Assembly: GCA_017454425.1 (NCBI GenBank)
Contig: JAFTCZ010000036.1
Span: forward strand, 1-33,102
DNA from: Clostridia bacterium
GTDB taxonomy: Bacteria > Bacillota_A > Clostridia > Christensenellales > UBA1242
Direction: 5' to 3'
Length of the DNA: 33,102 nucleotides
Shown: positions 1-8,900 of the stretch, one piece after another
Layout: each line of letters opens with the position of its first letter
Numbering within the stretch: position 1 is the first letter of the stretch
Program-made: the position numbers and the translations under genes
Notes under the pieces: generated by a model
Told to the model about the DNA's origin: nothing
Database searches by the model: none
The model's input: the letters and a program-made list of their open reading frames with translations, nothing else

Positions 1-109
1 CGATGGTTCGCCCTGTCGGGCCTGACCGCAACATAGTTGCTCCCGGCTTTGGCTAAAAACAGCCACACCGGGCTGTTTTCTTAACGCGTCGCCCCATTTA
101 TTTCCACCA
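1..109 (+). repeat. Repeat A copy 1: tRNA T-arm and 3' end with hairpin insert in the T-loop
   Basis: Positions 1-109 are identical to 253-361. The unit starts with a T-arm 5' strand and TTCG (1-10) and ends with a T-stem 3' strand, an acceptor 3' strand and CCA (94-109). Between them lie three hairpins: GCCC/GGGC (10-13/18-21), GCAAC/GTTGC (28-32/36-40) and a 9-bp stem (56-64/71-79). It reads as a tRNA 3' part whose T-loop was opened by a structured insert. The 5' part of this copy lies outside the window. What the element does is not known. Confidence 0.75.
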
Positions 110-123
110 TATTAATACTTGAT

Positions 124-148
124 ACGGGCGATTGGCTCGTGTTTTTAT
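124..148 (+). terminator. Terminator after tRNA tail 1
   Basis: The stem ACGGGC/GCTCGT (124-129/135-140) has one G-T pair and is followed by a T-run. It sits 15 bases after the CCA end at 109, as expected for a tRNA transcription unit. Confidence 0.6.
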
Positions 149-150
149 TT

Positions 151-251
151 CCCCCACCTTGTATGCGTAAGCATACGCAAAACGATAGTTTTGCATCAGG
201 GTTCACCCTGTTAGCCTTGCGCAATGGCTTTGCCATTATAAGGTTTGGGGG
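151..251 (+). repeat. Repeat B copy 1: multi-hairpin array closed by an outer stem
   Basis: The outer strands CCCCCACCTT (151-160) and AAGG-TTT-GGGGG (240-251) pair with a small bulge. They enclose four perfect hairpins: GTATGC/GCATAC (161-166/171-176), GCAAAAC/GTTTTGC (177-183/188-194), CAGGGT/ACCCTG (197-202/205-210) and AATGGC/GCCATT (223-228/232-237). The 3' strand runs directly into the T-arm of repeat A copy 2. A second copy at 502-601 differs at three places, one of them in a hairpin loop (GATA to GACA). No protein-coding reading is credible. Confidence 0.75.
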
Positions 252-252
252 T

Positions 253-361
253 CGATGGTTCGCCCTGTCGGGCCTGACCGCAACATAGTTGCTCCCGGCT
301 TTGGCTAAAAACAGCCACACCGGGCTGTTTTCTTAACGCGTCGCCCCATTTATTTCCACCA
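253..361 (+). repeat. Repeat A copy 2: tRNA T-arm and 3' end with T-loop insert
   Basis: This copy is identical to 1-109 over 109 bases. T-stem strands ATGG (255-258) and CCAT (346-349) still pair and enclose the same three hairpins. The acceptor 3' strand TATTTCC and ACCA close the unit at 361. With repeat B at 151-251 it forms one composite unit: hairpin array, variable-loop-like GGGGGTC, T-arm, hairpin trio, CCA. Confidence 0.75.
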
Positions 362-371
362 AAAAAAATGA

Positions 372-397
372 ACGAGGGCTTTTACCTCGTTTTTTTA
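372..397 (+). terminator. Terminator after tRNA tail 2
   Basis: Stem ACGAGG/CCTCGT (372-377/385-390) is followed by seven T. It lies 10 bases after the CCA end at 361. Confidence 0.75.
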
Positions 398-433
398 TTG
401 GTTTATGAAAATAAATCAAATAAGTAAACCATT

Positions 434-460
434 GATGCCCGAGTCCATTTATTTCCACCA
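434..460 (+). pseudogene. tRNA 3'-end fragment without insert
   Basis: This piece has a T-loop-like CCCGAGT flanked by GATG and CCAT, then the same tail (ATTTATTTCCACCA) as repeats A. No D-arm or anticodon arm precedes it. It shows what the uninterrupted tail looks like and that the 3' end was copied at least three times within 460 bases. Confidence 0.6.
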
Positions 461-473
461 AAAAAGTGTTTGA

Positions 474-498
474 CACGAGTGTTTTGCTCGTGTTTTTA
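474..498 (+). terminator. Terminator after tRNA tail 3
   Basis: Perfect stem CACGAG/CTCGTG (474-479/487-492) with a 7-base loop and T5, 13 bases after the CCA end at 460. Confidence 0.75.
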
Positions 499-501
499 TT
501 T

Positions 502-601
502 CCCCCACCTTGTATGCGTAAGCATACGCAAAACGACAGTTTTGCATCAGGGTTCACCCTGTTAGCTTGCGCAATGGCTTTGCCATTATAATGTTTGGGG
601 G
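502..601 (+). repeat. Repeat B copy 2: multi-hairpin array, no tRNA part after it
   Basis: This is the same outer stem and four hairpins as 151-251. Differences are T to C in the second hairpin loop, loss of one C near 566 and A to T near 591. It ends GGGGGATAAAAAAC and is not followed by a T-arm, so it is an incomplete composite unit bordering the terminator of the next gene. Confidence 0.7.
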
Positions 602-603
602 AT

Positions 604-630
604 AAAAAACAACGGATTAATCTTCCGCTG
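604..630 (-). terminator. Terminator of the ferritin-like gene
   Basis: Read on the minus strand, CAGCGGA/TCCGTTG (630-624/616-610) forms a stem followed by six T. It overlaps the stop codon of the gene ending at 617. Confidence 0.75.
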
Positions 631-913
631 TTATGTCATTAAATTCTTCATATCCTTGCTTGACATATACTGTTTGCGTTGGGTCTAGATAATTAAGCAA
701 AGCAAGCAGCTCACCTACATGCACAATTTCTTCTGCCTGAATAGAACGCCAAATGCGTTTTGCTGTTGGATTTGTGCTATCATGGATATGCTGACCATAT
801 TGCATGATTGCGTCTATCTCGCCTACCAAATCTTTGCGCACTTGCTGAATAGTTTGAAAATCTGTCCTTGTGTTATTTGTGTTGTTATTTATGTCGTTGT
901 ATGTCCCTAACAT
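617..913 (-). CDS. Small ferritin-like protein, encapsulated-ferritin (EncFtn) type
   Basis: A 98-residue protein. The start ATG at 913 follows an ideal AGGAGGTG six bases away; a longer upstream reading has no ribosome site. The sequence is a helix pair with E32, D34, Y39, E61, E62 and H65. This spacing matches the half-ferroxidase site of encapsulin-associated ferritins (E32/E62/H65 in the Rhodospirillum protein, from memory). Such proteins oxidise Fe(II) only as dimers and usually sit in an encapsulin shell. No encapsulin gene is seen here and no clear C-terminal cargo peptide. A general rubrerythrin-like function is the alternative. It is divergent from the HEXXH gene and has its own terminator. 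Confidence 0.65.
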   Translation of the reverse strand: MLGTYNDINNNTNNTRTDFQTIQQVRKDLVGEIDAIMQYGQHIHDSTNPTAKRIWRSIQAEEIVHVGELLALLNYLDPTQTVYVKQGYEEFNDITAED

Positions 914-984
914 TTTCACCTCCTTTATGTATATATTCTCACTTTTTGCTTTGTGTGTACATAAAATTAAAAAACAAGTGGGTA

Positions 985-1013
985 TTGACAATAATGCGAT
1001 TTTGTGGTAAAAT
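985..1013 (+). promoter_or_regulatory. Sigma-A promoter of the HEXXH gene
   Basis: TTGACA (985-990), 17-base spacer, TAAAAT (1008-1013), with an extended -10 TGG just before it. Confidence 0.8.
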
Positions 1014-1039
1014 AAAGGAAGTTTTAACAAAAACTAAGG

Positions 1040-1579
1040 GTGGAATTTATTTTGAAGGGAACAATGCGGGCACTTTTGTGTGTATTGTTTGGTTTTTGTG
1101 CCGCAATTTGCAGTCTGACCATTTATTTTGTTTGCGACAGACTAGAATATCGCGAGTGCCATGCCTACATACCACATCAAGAAGTAATTGACAATAATAT
1201 AATGACCAATAACGAAGCAATTTGTACTATCAACAAACTTTGCAATCACGAGTTTGATATTGAATATGTGCAAGATGTCGATTATCATGGCCAAATAAGA
1301 TTTTTTGCTGTGTTTGATAACACCATTTATATAAATGAATGTATTTTGGAAGATCGCGCCGCTTTTGTGTGGGCATACACGCACGAAGCTATGCATGCTA
1401 CGCACTTTTGCATAGACGAGCGCAAAACTCAATATTTTACATTTGTATTTTTATATGAAAGCGATAATGATTATTTTAGAGAAATTGCGCTGTATGAAGC
1501 AAGCAATATGATTAACAACCCATACAAAGAATATGATGCAACATATTATATTTCTGAATACTTAAAAAATAAAAAATAG
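1040..1579 (+). CDS. Membrane-anchored putative zinc metallopeptidase (HEXXH)
   Basis: Up to 179 residues. An N-terminal hydrophobic segment (about 11-31) would anchor it in the membrane. HEAMH at 115-119 is a metalloprotease-type zinc motif within a helix, and acidic residues about 30 further on could give a third ligand. The region before it resembles the beta-strand part of ImmA/IrrE-like peptidases, but I cannot assign a family. The start is uncertain: GTG at 1040, TTG at 1052 (AAGGGTGG eight bases upstream) or ATG at 1064 (GAAGGG four bases upstream). It has its own promoter at 985-1013 and shares a terminator with gltX. Substrate unknown. Confidence 0.6.
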   Translation: MEFILKGTMRALLCVLFGFCAAICSLTIYFVCDRLEYRECHAYIPHQEVIDNNIMTNNEAICTINKLCNHEFDIEYVQDVDYHGQIRFFAVFDNTIYINECILEDRAAFVWAYTHEAMHATHFCIDERKTQYFTFVFLYESDNDYFREIALYEASNMINNPYKEYDATYYISEYLKNKK

Positions 1580-1600
1580 CATTTATGCTATTTTATTTTT
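1573..1600. terminator. Bidirectional terminator between convergent genes
   Basis: AAAATAGCA/TGCTATTTT with a short loop (1573-1594) has A/T-rich tails on both sides. It can end the plus-strand HEXXH gene and the minus-strand gltX operon. Confidence 0.75.
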
Positions 1601-3249
1601 TATTTAACTTGGACCTGCAGTCTTTTTTGTATTCTTTCTTTGCCCAGCAGTTTGCATATATCATAAAGATTTGGGCTCATGGTGCGCCCAGTAAGAGCAA
1701 CACGCAAAATTGTGCTTACATCACCACAATGACCAGGGTATTTTTGAGGATCTTTTTTATAGTCTTTGACTTCCCTTGCAAATCCCATATCTTGTGCCAA
1801 GTCTTTTATTCGTTCAAACCATGCAGATTGGTCATCGGCCGGATTATAATATTTTGTGTAATTTTTAAGTACATAATCTATCTGTTGTTTTGTAAACTTT
1901 TCGGGAAAAGCAACACTATTGGTATCAAAAGTATCATCAAACATATAATTGTATGTTGATTTTAATTCTGCCCAATGAGATATATCTTTTCGAGGTTTTG
2001 GCACATCACGGTCAATATTTAATATTGCGGTGTAATAGGCAGGGTCTTTATCCATCGTGGCCATTAATTCGGCATCATATTTTGATGCCCAATCGTGCGC
2101 AAGATTAAAAACTTTTGTGGCAGTATATGTGCTGATTGTGTTTTTGCTTACATCATTAAGTTTGACAATATCAAAAAGTGCACCGCTTGTGTTTATCTTT
2201 TTGATATCAAAAACAAAATCTGTCATAGGTGCCTTTGGGTTTGCAAGTCTAAAGTCTTCAAAATTGCTATTTGCAAGCGTCATAAGATAATCTTTGACAG
2301 CCGCTACTGGATAACCAAGTCTTACAAAAAATTCGACATTTGCTTCGGGGTCTTTGCGCTTGCTAATTTTTCGTCTTTCGCCAGATACCAGGTCAATTTT
2401 TTGAATTGTGCTTGTATGTGCATATTGTGGCGGAGTTAGCCCCAAGGCCTCAAACAATTGCAAATGTTCGGTCAGGCTTGACAACCACTCATCGCCCCTA
2501 ACAACCATTGTTGTGTGCATTAATGTATCATCAACAATATGTGCAAAATTGTATGGCGGAGTGCCATCAGATTTCATAATAACAACATCATTGTAGTTGC
2601 AAGGTATATATCTGTCGCCACGCACAATGTCGTATGTTTGCATTTTATCGTCTATTGTGTATGGGCACCTAAACCTCAGCACCCAGCTTTTGCCGTCTTT
2701 TAGGTTTTGGGCAATTTGCTCGTATGATAGATTGCGGCATTTTGCATACTCACCATAATAACCGGGGTTTTGTTTGTTCTTTTCTTGCAAACTGCGCATA
2801 TTTTCAAGGTCTTTGGCTGTACAAAAACATGGATATGCCTTTCCGCGCAAAACCATTTCGCGGGCAAAAGAGCGATAAATCTCTGTGCGTTTTGATTGCA
2901 CATAAGGGCCATATTTGCCAATTTCGGAATCAAGAGACAACTTGCCCTCATCAAAATGAACACCAAAATTATTAATACCGTTGATAATGGCATCTATGCC
3001 GCCCTTTATTTCGCGATTTTGGTCAGTGTCTTCGATGCGCAACATGCAAATGCCTTTGGTTTGCCTTGCAATAGTAGAAGCAATCATTGCCATAAAAACA
3101 CCGCCAATATGCAAAAAGCCTGTTGGACTTGGCGCAAAACGCGTCACTTGGGCACATGGGGGCAAATGCCTTTCTGGATAATGTTCGAACCAATATGACA
3201 TTGGTTTTGTGTCGGGATATAATAGGTCTGCTAATTTTTGATTATCCAT
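1600..3249 (-). CDS. gltX: Glutamate--tRNA ligase
   Basis: Charges tRNA-Glu with glutamate in the cytoplasm. The 549-residue class I synthetase has RFAPSPTG followed by HIGG (47-50), the HIGH signature, and KISKR in place of KMSKS, about halfway along. The start ATG at 3249 follows AGGAGG. It carries about 30 residues before the catalytic core that short bacterial GluRS proteins lack and is longer than the usual 470-490 residues. It is the last gene of the operon running from 9900, 17 bases after the preceding lipoprotein gene. A tRNA-Glu(CUC) lies elsewhere in the window. Confidence 0.92.
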   Translation of the reverse strand: MDNQKLADLLYPDTKPMSYWFEHYPERHLPPCAQVTRFAPSPTGFLHIGGVFMAMIASTIARQTKGICMLRIEDTDQNREIKGGIDAIINGINNFGVHFDEGKLSLDSEIGKYGPYVQSKRTEIYRSFAREMVLRGKAYPCFCTAKDLENMRSLQEKNKQNPGYYGEYAKCRNLSYEQIAQNLKDGKSWVLRFRCPYTIDDKMQTYDIVRGDRYIPCNYNDVVIMKSDGTPPYNFAHIVDDTLMHTTMVVRGDEWLSSLTEHLQLFEALGLTPPQYAHTSTIQKIDLVSGERRKISKRKDPEANVEFFVRLGYPVAAVKDYLMTLANSNFEDFRLANPKAPMTDFVFDIKKINTSGALFDIVKLNDVSKNTISTYTATKVFNLAHDWASKYDAELMATMDKDPAYYTAILNIDRDVPKPRKDISHWAELKSTYNYMFDDTFDTNSVAFPEKFTKQQIDYVLKNYTKYYNPADDQSAWFERIKDLAQDMGFAREVKDYKKDPQKYPGHCGDVSTILRVALTGRTMSPNLYDICKLLGKERIQKRLQVQVK

Positions 3250-3266
3250 AAATCCTCCTATGTAGT

Positions 3267-4340
3267 TTATGACTTAAATGTTTTAATTTTATCACAAAGA
3301 TTGATGATATAATTAATCATATTTGTGGCATCAGTTGAAAAATACTCATCTAGTTTTTCAAAATAAATTAACTCTTTTGTTTCAAACTCGCTGCGATCAT
3401 AACTGCCAGAAATGTAGTTATAATAATTTGCAAGTGTTATGTTTTGCAAAGCAATATTATATTGACCAACAGCCTGCTGATATAGTGTGTCATAATTTAA
3501 CATTGCGCCAAACAATTTGACAATGCTTGCTTCTTCTGCAGAAAGTTCGGCATCATCACCTTCCCACAGTGCAATACTTTTTACTTTATTGAATGCATTA
3601 AGCACTCTTACGCAATTGCTTGCTATTACTGTTGAATTGTATGGCTTGTCTTGATAATAAATCATTCGGTTGTTTGCTTCTAGTTTTGCAAACTCATTAA
3701 GCTTATCAAGAACTGTCAAACGCATTTTGCCAATAGCATATCTTTGGCCATCTTTTGGAACATAATCTTCGAACACATCTTGGTGATAAAGTTGTGAAAA
3801 CTTATCACCCAAAGAACAAGCAGAATTAACCAAATCTTTGTACTTTTCACACAGAATATTAAGCAAACTTTGCTCGATCACGCCTTCGGGGTCAATAGTC
3901 TCACGAGCCTCAAGATTTGTTTTTGCCAACATAAATGCATCTAATTTTGCTTTTAGATCTTCTAGGGCATCATAAAGTGGCTGGGCGTGCTTTTTCGAAA
4001 CGGAAATATTATCAATATCCATGCGAGGTACATAATAACCAAAAATCTTAATTCCCGCACTCAAAACAGGCTCGTACAATCCGGTAGAGCCAAGTCTTGC
4101 AAAGTTTTGGTCAGAATAAATAAGTGCATTTAGTTGAGAGTTGCGATAAACTATGCTTATTTCACCACTCGAATTAAACACATCTGCATAATCTTCTAAC
4201 ATATCACTATAATTTAGTTTGATGCTGGTAAAAGTAGAGTTTCCTGATTTGTCTTTGCAGGCACTAAGCATAAAGCACGCACAAAACAACATCACAATAA
4301 CCAGAACAACACTGGTAATTTTTGATTTTGCAATTGTCAT
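3267..4340 (-). CDS. Predicted lipoprotein of unknown function
   Basis: 357 residues. A basic N-end, hydrophobic stretch (8-27) and LSAC with Cys28 form a lipoprotein signal, so the mature protein should be anchored outside the cell membrane. The rest is mainly helical and rich in Asn, Asp and Tyr, with no domain I recognise. AGGAGG lies eight bases before the ATG, inside the end of the upstream gene, and the two genes are one base apart, so they are probably co-translated. The upstream protein also has Cys28 at the end of its hydrophobic segment, which hints at a pair acting together. Confidence 0.75.
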   Translation of the reverse strand: MTIAKSKITSVVLVIVMLFCACFMLSACKDKSGNSTFTSIKLNYSDMLEDYADVFNSSGEISIVYRNSQLNALIYSDQNFARLGSTGLYEPVLSAGIKIFGYYVPRMDIDNISVSKKHAQPLYDALEDLKAKLDAFMLAKTNLEARETIDPEGVIEQSLLNILCEKYKDLVNSACSLGDKFSQLYHQDVFEDYVPKDGQRYAIGKMRLTVLDKLNEFAKLEANNRMIYYQDKPYNSTVIASNCVRVLNAFNKVKSIALWEGDDAELSAEEASIVKLFGAMLNYDTLYQQAVGQYNIALQNITLANYYNYISGSYDRSEFETKELIYFEKLDEYFSTDATNMINYIINLCDKIKTFKS

Positions 4341-4341
4341 A

Positions 4342-5301
4342 TCAAAAACCTCCTTGTGCTAATTTAACAAAATAGTTCCAAATACTATTTAGGGCGTCTT
4401 TTTGTGCAGTGTTTGTTGTTTGCTCGATATAAGTTGTTGGGTTATCACTAGACAGCATGTCATTTACATTTTTTGTATTTTGGCAAAGTGCCAAAAAGTC
4501 TTCAGTTTGAGTTCCGCTTGATGAATTGATGTTGTTGTAAACAAACTTGCGGTTTTGGGCACAAATAAAGGCATTTAATGCTATTTTTGTGTTGTCAAAC
4601 GCATTTGCATTTGGGTTTTGGGTTGTATTGTCATTAATAAACTTGTCTAACGCATTGTGCAAAACCACGCTTTGACGATAAAGTCCATTAAGCAAAGCAA
4701 TTTTCAGGTCACCATAGGCCATTTGGCTGCTTGCATAATTATTGCTTATCGCAAAATCGAGTAAATATTTGTTTAACTGCAACAAACTAGCATTTTGTGC
4801 GTTAACTCGTTTGATAATTAATTCGCACTCGTTTTGCAAGGTTTGATTTGTTGCTGTGCCATTGGTTTTGTCTTGATTGAATACTCTTATTGCCTCTATT
4901 GTGCTTGACATTTTATCAAAATATGATTGCATGGCAGAGATTATTGAATCAACTTCGCCATTTTTGCCACCATAAATTGTCTTGTTTATTAGTGCTGTTG
5001 TTATTTTTAATTGACTGGTATTTACCGTACTAACCATATAGTATTTTTGATAAACAGTTGGCGCCGTGGTTTGCAAACTATCAATAAAACTTTGAAGTTG
5101 GCTTGGGGCAATTGTGCTGTATTCGTTTGTTAGGTTATTGCTAAATTCAGTATTTTTTTCTGTAGTAGAAAGTGTTGCATAATTTGTTGCTGCGCGATCA
5201 TCTTTTGTAACATGATTGCAAGTAATTAATGCCACACTTAACGCCAAAACAATTGCAACTGCTGCAACAATACCTACTACTTTATTTGCGGGTGAACTCA
5301 T
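4342..5301 (-). CDS. Secreted or membrane-anchored protein of unknown function
   Basis: 319 residues starting with a hydrophobic segment (8-27) that ends LITC, Cys28. Thr before the Cys is a poor lipobox, so it may be a lipoprotein or a single-pass anchored protein. The outer part is helical and Asn/Thr/Gln-rich, with no recognised domain. AGGAGG seven bases upstream supports the ATG at 5301. It sits 11 bases after the pseudouridine-synthase-like gene and one base before the partner lipoprotein, inside an operon with two aminoacyl-tRNA synthetases. Confidence 0.72.
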   Translation of the reverse strand: MSSPANKVVGIVAAVAIVLALSVALITCNHVTKDDRAATNYATLSTTEKNTEFSNNLTNEYSTIAPSQLQSFIDSLQTTAPTVYQKYYMVSTVNTSQLKITTALINKTIYGGKNGEVDSIISAMQSYFDKMSSTIEAIRVFNQDKTNGTATNQTLQNECELIIKRVNAQNASLLQLNKYLLDFAISNNYASSQMAYGDLKIALLNGLYRQSVVLHNALDKFINDNTTQNPNANAFDNTKIALNAFICAQNRKFVYNNINSSSGTQTEDFLALCQNTKNVNDMLSSDNPTTYIEQTTNTAQKDALNSIWNYFVKLAQGGF

Positions 5302-5312
5302 CTTTTTTCCTC

Positions 5313-5963
5313 CTAATTTTTATAAAACTTGTCCAAATTAAAGTATGACCAAGGTTTTGCGTCTTCTGTTGGAGAACATTTTAGCACAAGCCTTGAATGT
5401 GTTGTTGGGTGCTCAAACTCGATGCAATATAGCACCATTGCAAGGTTTGTGTTTGGTGCCAAAACATCTCCTTCATACAATTTATCGCCAAACACAGGGC
5501 ATTTAAGTTGTTTTGCACCAAAGCGTAGCCCCAAAGTATCAAAGTTGTTTTTTGTAAATTCGAGAAGTGAGATAGATGAATATTTTTCTATCAATTTGTA
5601 ATAAAAATCTACCTTAAAAGACTGCTTGATAGGAGGAGCCAAACCAAGTTTGCCATTCCCCAAATCTTCTACATTTGCACTAAAATATCCTGCTGGCACA
5701 TTTGGTGCCCCTATATTTATTGTCAAAAACTTATAGGCAAAGTCTTGTTCTTTTAGGCGGTCATATGCCTTGCTTGTTAGGGCATAAACCACAAGTCCAC
5801 AAGCCAAACTATCTAGGCTTGTCAAGCGTTGCAAATAACCAATTTTTTGTTTTTGTGTACTCAAAAATAGTTTTACACATTCATCTAATGCATCTATCGT
5901 CATATTGTGTTCTTTTTTGACAACAAACAAATGATTATCCTGATACACTGTGTGCAAATCCAT
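5313..5963 (-). CDS. Divergent RluA-family pseudouridine synthase
   Basis: 216 residues. The N-terminal VYQDNHLFVVKK and the C-terminal CPVFGDKLYEGD match the ends of the RluA catalytic domain, which isomerises uridines in RNA. The catalytic motif HRLDxxTSGL appears as TSLDSLACGL: the nucleophile Asp (D51) is kept, but the preceding His-Arg is Thr-Ser. The later TGRxHQIR segment is also not recognisable. It is short and lacks an S4 domain. It may be a specialised or inactive enzyme. The ATG lies one base after the ileS stop and follows GAGAGGG, so translation is coupled. Confidence 0.72.
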   Translation of the reverse strand: MDLHTVYQDNHLFVVKKEHNMTIDALDECVKLFLSTQKQKIGYLQRLTSLDSLACGLVVYALTSKAYDRLKEQDFAYKFLTINIGAPNVPAGYFSANVEDLGNGKLGLAPPIKQSFKVDFYYKLIEKYSSISLLEFTKNNFDTLGLRFGAKQLKCPVFGDKLYEGDVLAPNTNLAMVLYCIEFEHPTTHSRLVLKCSPTEDAKPWSYFNLDKFYKN

Positions 5964-5964
5964 A

Positions 5965-8900
5965 TTAAACCCTCTCTATTCCTAATTTTAGGTTGTGACC
6001 ATTAATATCTACATCTTTTAACATCTCGCCGCCAAGACCTGCAACCAACTTGTCAACAACAACATTTGTACAAATTGTTTGTGCAAATTTTGCAATGACA
6101 TCAGTTATTACCTTGTCACCGGTATAATAAACATTAATGTGGTCTTCGACCTCATATCCTGCCTCCTTGCGCATGCTTTGCAATTTGCTGACAACCTCAC
6201 GCATGTTACCCTCGTCAATAAGTTGTGGTGTCAACATAGTATCCAAAATAACGGTTAGCCCTAGCACGCTTTGCGCCTTATAATCGGGCTTGCTGACTGC
6301 TGTTATTAATATATCATCTAGCCCAAGTTGTACATCTTGACCATCAATTTTTATGTGTTGGGTCTCACCTGCATTAAGTTTATCTACAAGTTTTTGTGTG
6401 TCACATGTGCCAAGATATTGTCTGATTCCTCCCAAAAGTTTACCATATTTTGGGCCAAGTGTCTTTAATTGTGGCTTTAATTCGAATGTTATGAATTTGG
6501 TAGTATCCAAAATAAACTGTATGTTTTTGACATTAAGGTCATCTTTTATGATTGCCAACATATCTTCATCTAAAAGATGAGATTTTGTAGTGTATACATA
6601 CATGTTTGCAAGTGGTTGTCTGTTTTTAATTCCTGTGTCTGCCCTAACTGCTCGGCCAAGTGATACAATATCTACAACTTCGTCCATGCGCTCTTCAAGT
6701 GAAATATCAATCATCTTGGTGTTGGCTGCAGGATAATCACACAAATGTACACTTTGTTTGTCGTTATTTAATTTTAGGTTTTGGTAAATACTTTCGCTTA
6801 TAAAAGGCATAAACGGGGCAATTAACTTAACAACATTCATTAGCACATTATAAAGTGTTGCAAAAGCCGCCGTTTTGTCGGCACTTTCGCCGTCAATCCA
6901 AAATCTTTCACGGCTGCGACGAACATACCAATTTGACAAAATTTCGACAAAGTCTTCTATTTTGCGTGTTGCACCAATATAATTGTAACAATCCATATCA
7001 AATGTAACATCTTTTATTAATGTGTTAAGTTTTGACAAAATCCATTTATCCATTTTGGATAGTTTGCAGTTTGCAATATTTATTGTGCCATCAAAATTGT
7101 CAATGTTTGCATACAAAACATAAAAGGCATAGGTATTCCAAAGTGTGCCCACCATTTTGTGTTGAATTTCGCCAAGTAAACTTTCGTTAAAGGCTATTGA
7201 CACAAGCGGAGCCGCATTTGACAAGAAATACCATCTCATGATGTCGCAACCATATTTGTCAATTAGCATATTTGGGTCGACAACATTGCCAAGTGATTTG
7301 CTCATTTTTTTGCCTGTTGGGTCTAGCAAAATTCCGTTTACAACACAATTTTTGTATGGTGTTTGGTCAAATAATACGGTAGAAATAGCCTGCAAGGTAT
7401 AAAACCACCCACGGGTTTGGTCTTGACCTTCGCTGATAAAATCTGCTGGGAATTGGCGTCCAAATTTTTCTTTGTTTTCAAAAGGATAATGAAGTTGTGC
7501 AAACGGCATTGCTCCACTATCAAACCAAACATCAATAACTTGTGGAACACGGCGCATTATTCCATCACATTTTGGACATGCAAATGTTACATCATCTACA
7601 TATGGGCGATGAAGTTCGATATCTTGTTTAAGCTTGCCCAGTTCTCTTAATTCTTGCCTACTTCCAACCGAGTGCAAGTGTCCGCACTTGTCACATCTCC
7701 AAATATTTAGCGGTGTTGCCCAATATCTATCACGAGATAAGTTCCAATCAAGTGCATTGGCAAGAAAGTTGCCCATACGGCCGTCTCTTGTACTTGCTGG
7801 CACAAAATTGACATTTTGGTTGTTGTTTAGCATTTGTTGACGATAGTTGCTCATGCGGATAAACCAACCATTGCTGGCATAATAAATAAGTGGTGTGTGA
7901 CAACGCCAACAATGTGGATAATCGTGCTCGACTTTTTGTTCTTTTATGACTGCCCCGCGGGCTTTTAATTCGTCAATAATTAGGTTGTTTGCTTCAGTAT
8001 TGCGCATGCCTGCATATTTTGGTAAATCAGGTGTCATACAACCCTTTTTGTCAACCCTTTGTACAAAAGGCAAATTGTATTTTTGACCTACAAGACTATC
8101 ATCTACACCAAAAGCAGGAGCAATATGTACAATTCCTGTTCCGTCTGTTGTTGTGACATAATCGGCACAAGTAACAAACCACCCTTTTGCTGCATCAACA
8201 TCAGTAGGAACATCAAACAAAGGCTGATATCTTGTATATTCGAGTGCTTTGCCCAAAAAGGTTTTAATAACTACCGCGTTTTCAAACAATTTTGAAACAA
8301 GGTTTGAGGCCATTATATATTTGATTCCGTCAACTTCAACCAAAGAATATTTTACATCTGGGTTAACGGCAAGTGCCGTGTTGCTTGGCAAAGTCCAGGG
8401 GGTTGTTGTCCATGCCACAAAATATGTATCTTTTTGGTCTGTTAACTTAAATCTTACAAAAATGGTACGATCTTTGACAGTTTCATACCCTTGTGCAACT
8501 TCGTGCGAAGACAAACCTGTGCCACAACGAGGACAATATGGCACAACCTTATATCCTTCATAAATGAGGCCTTTGTCAAACATTTGCTTTAACGCCCACC
8601 AAACACTTTCGATATACTCGTTGTCTGATGTTTTGTATCTATCTTCAAAATCTACCCAATAACCTATCTTTTTTGTGGCTGGTATCCATTGTGACATATG
8701 ATAATCTACGACCTGCTTGCATTTTTCAACAAAATTTTCGACCCCATATGTTTCGATATCTTGTTTTGACTTAAAGCCCAAGTCTTTTTCGGCCTTTTGT
8801 TCAACCGGCAAGCCGTGGCAATCCCAACCGGCACGGCGTTCGACATGATAACCACGCATTGTTTTGTATCGACAAAAAGAATCCTTAAAGGTTCGGCTAA

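Noticed and set aside
81..557. Minus-strand reading frames of 74-79 codons across the repeats
   Set aside because: They translate hairpins and tRNA tails, share repeated segments and have no ribosome site. They are by-products of the repeats.
1..601. CRISPR array
   Set aside because: Repeats are about 100 bases, carry tRNA ends and terminators, and lack short regular spacers; there are no cas genes.
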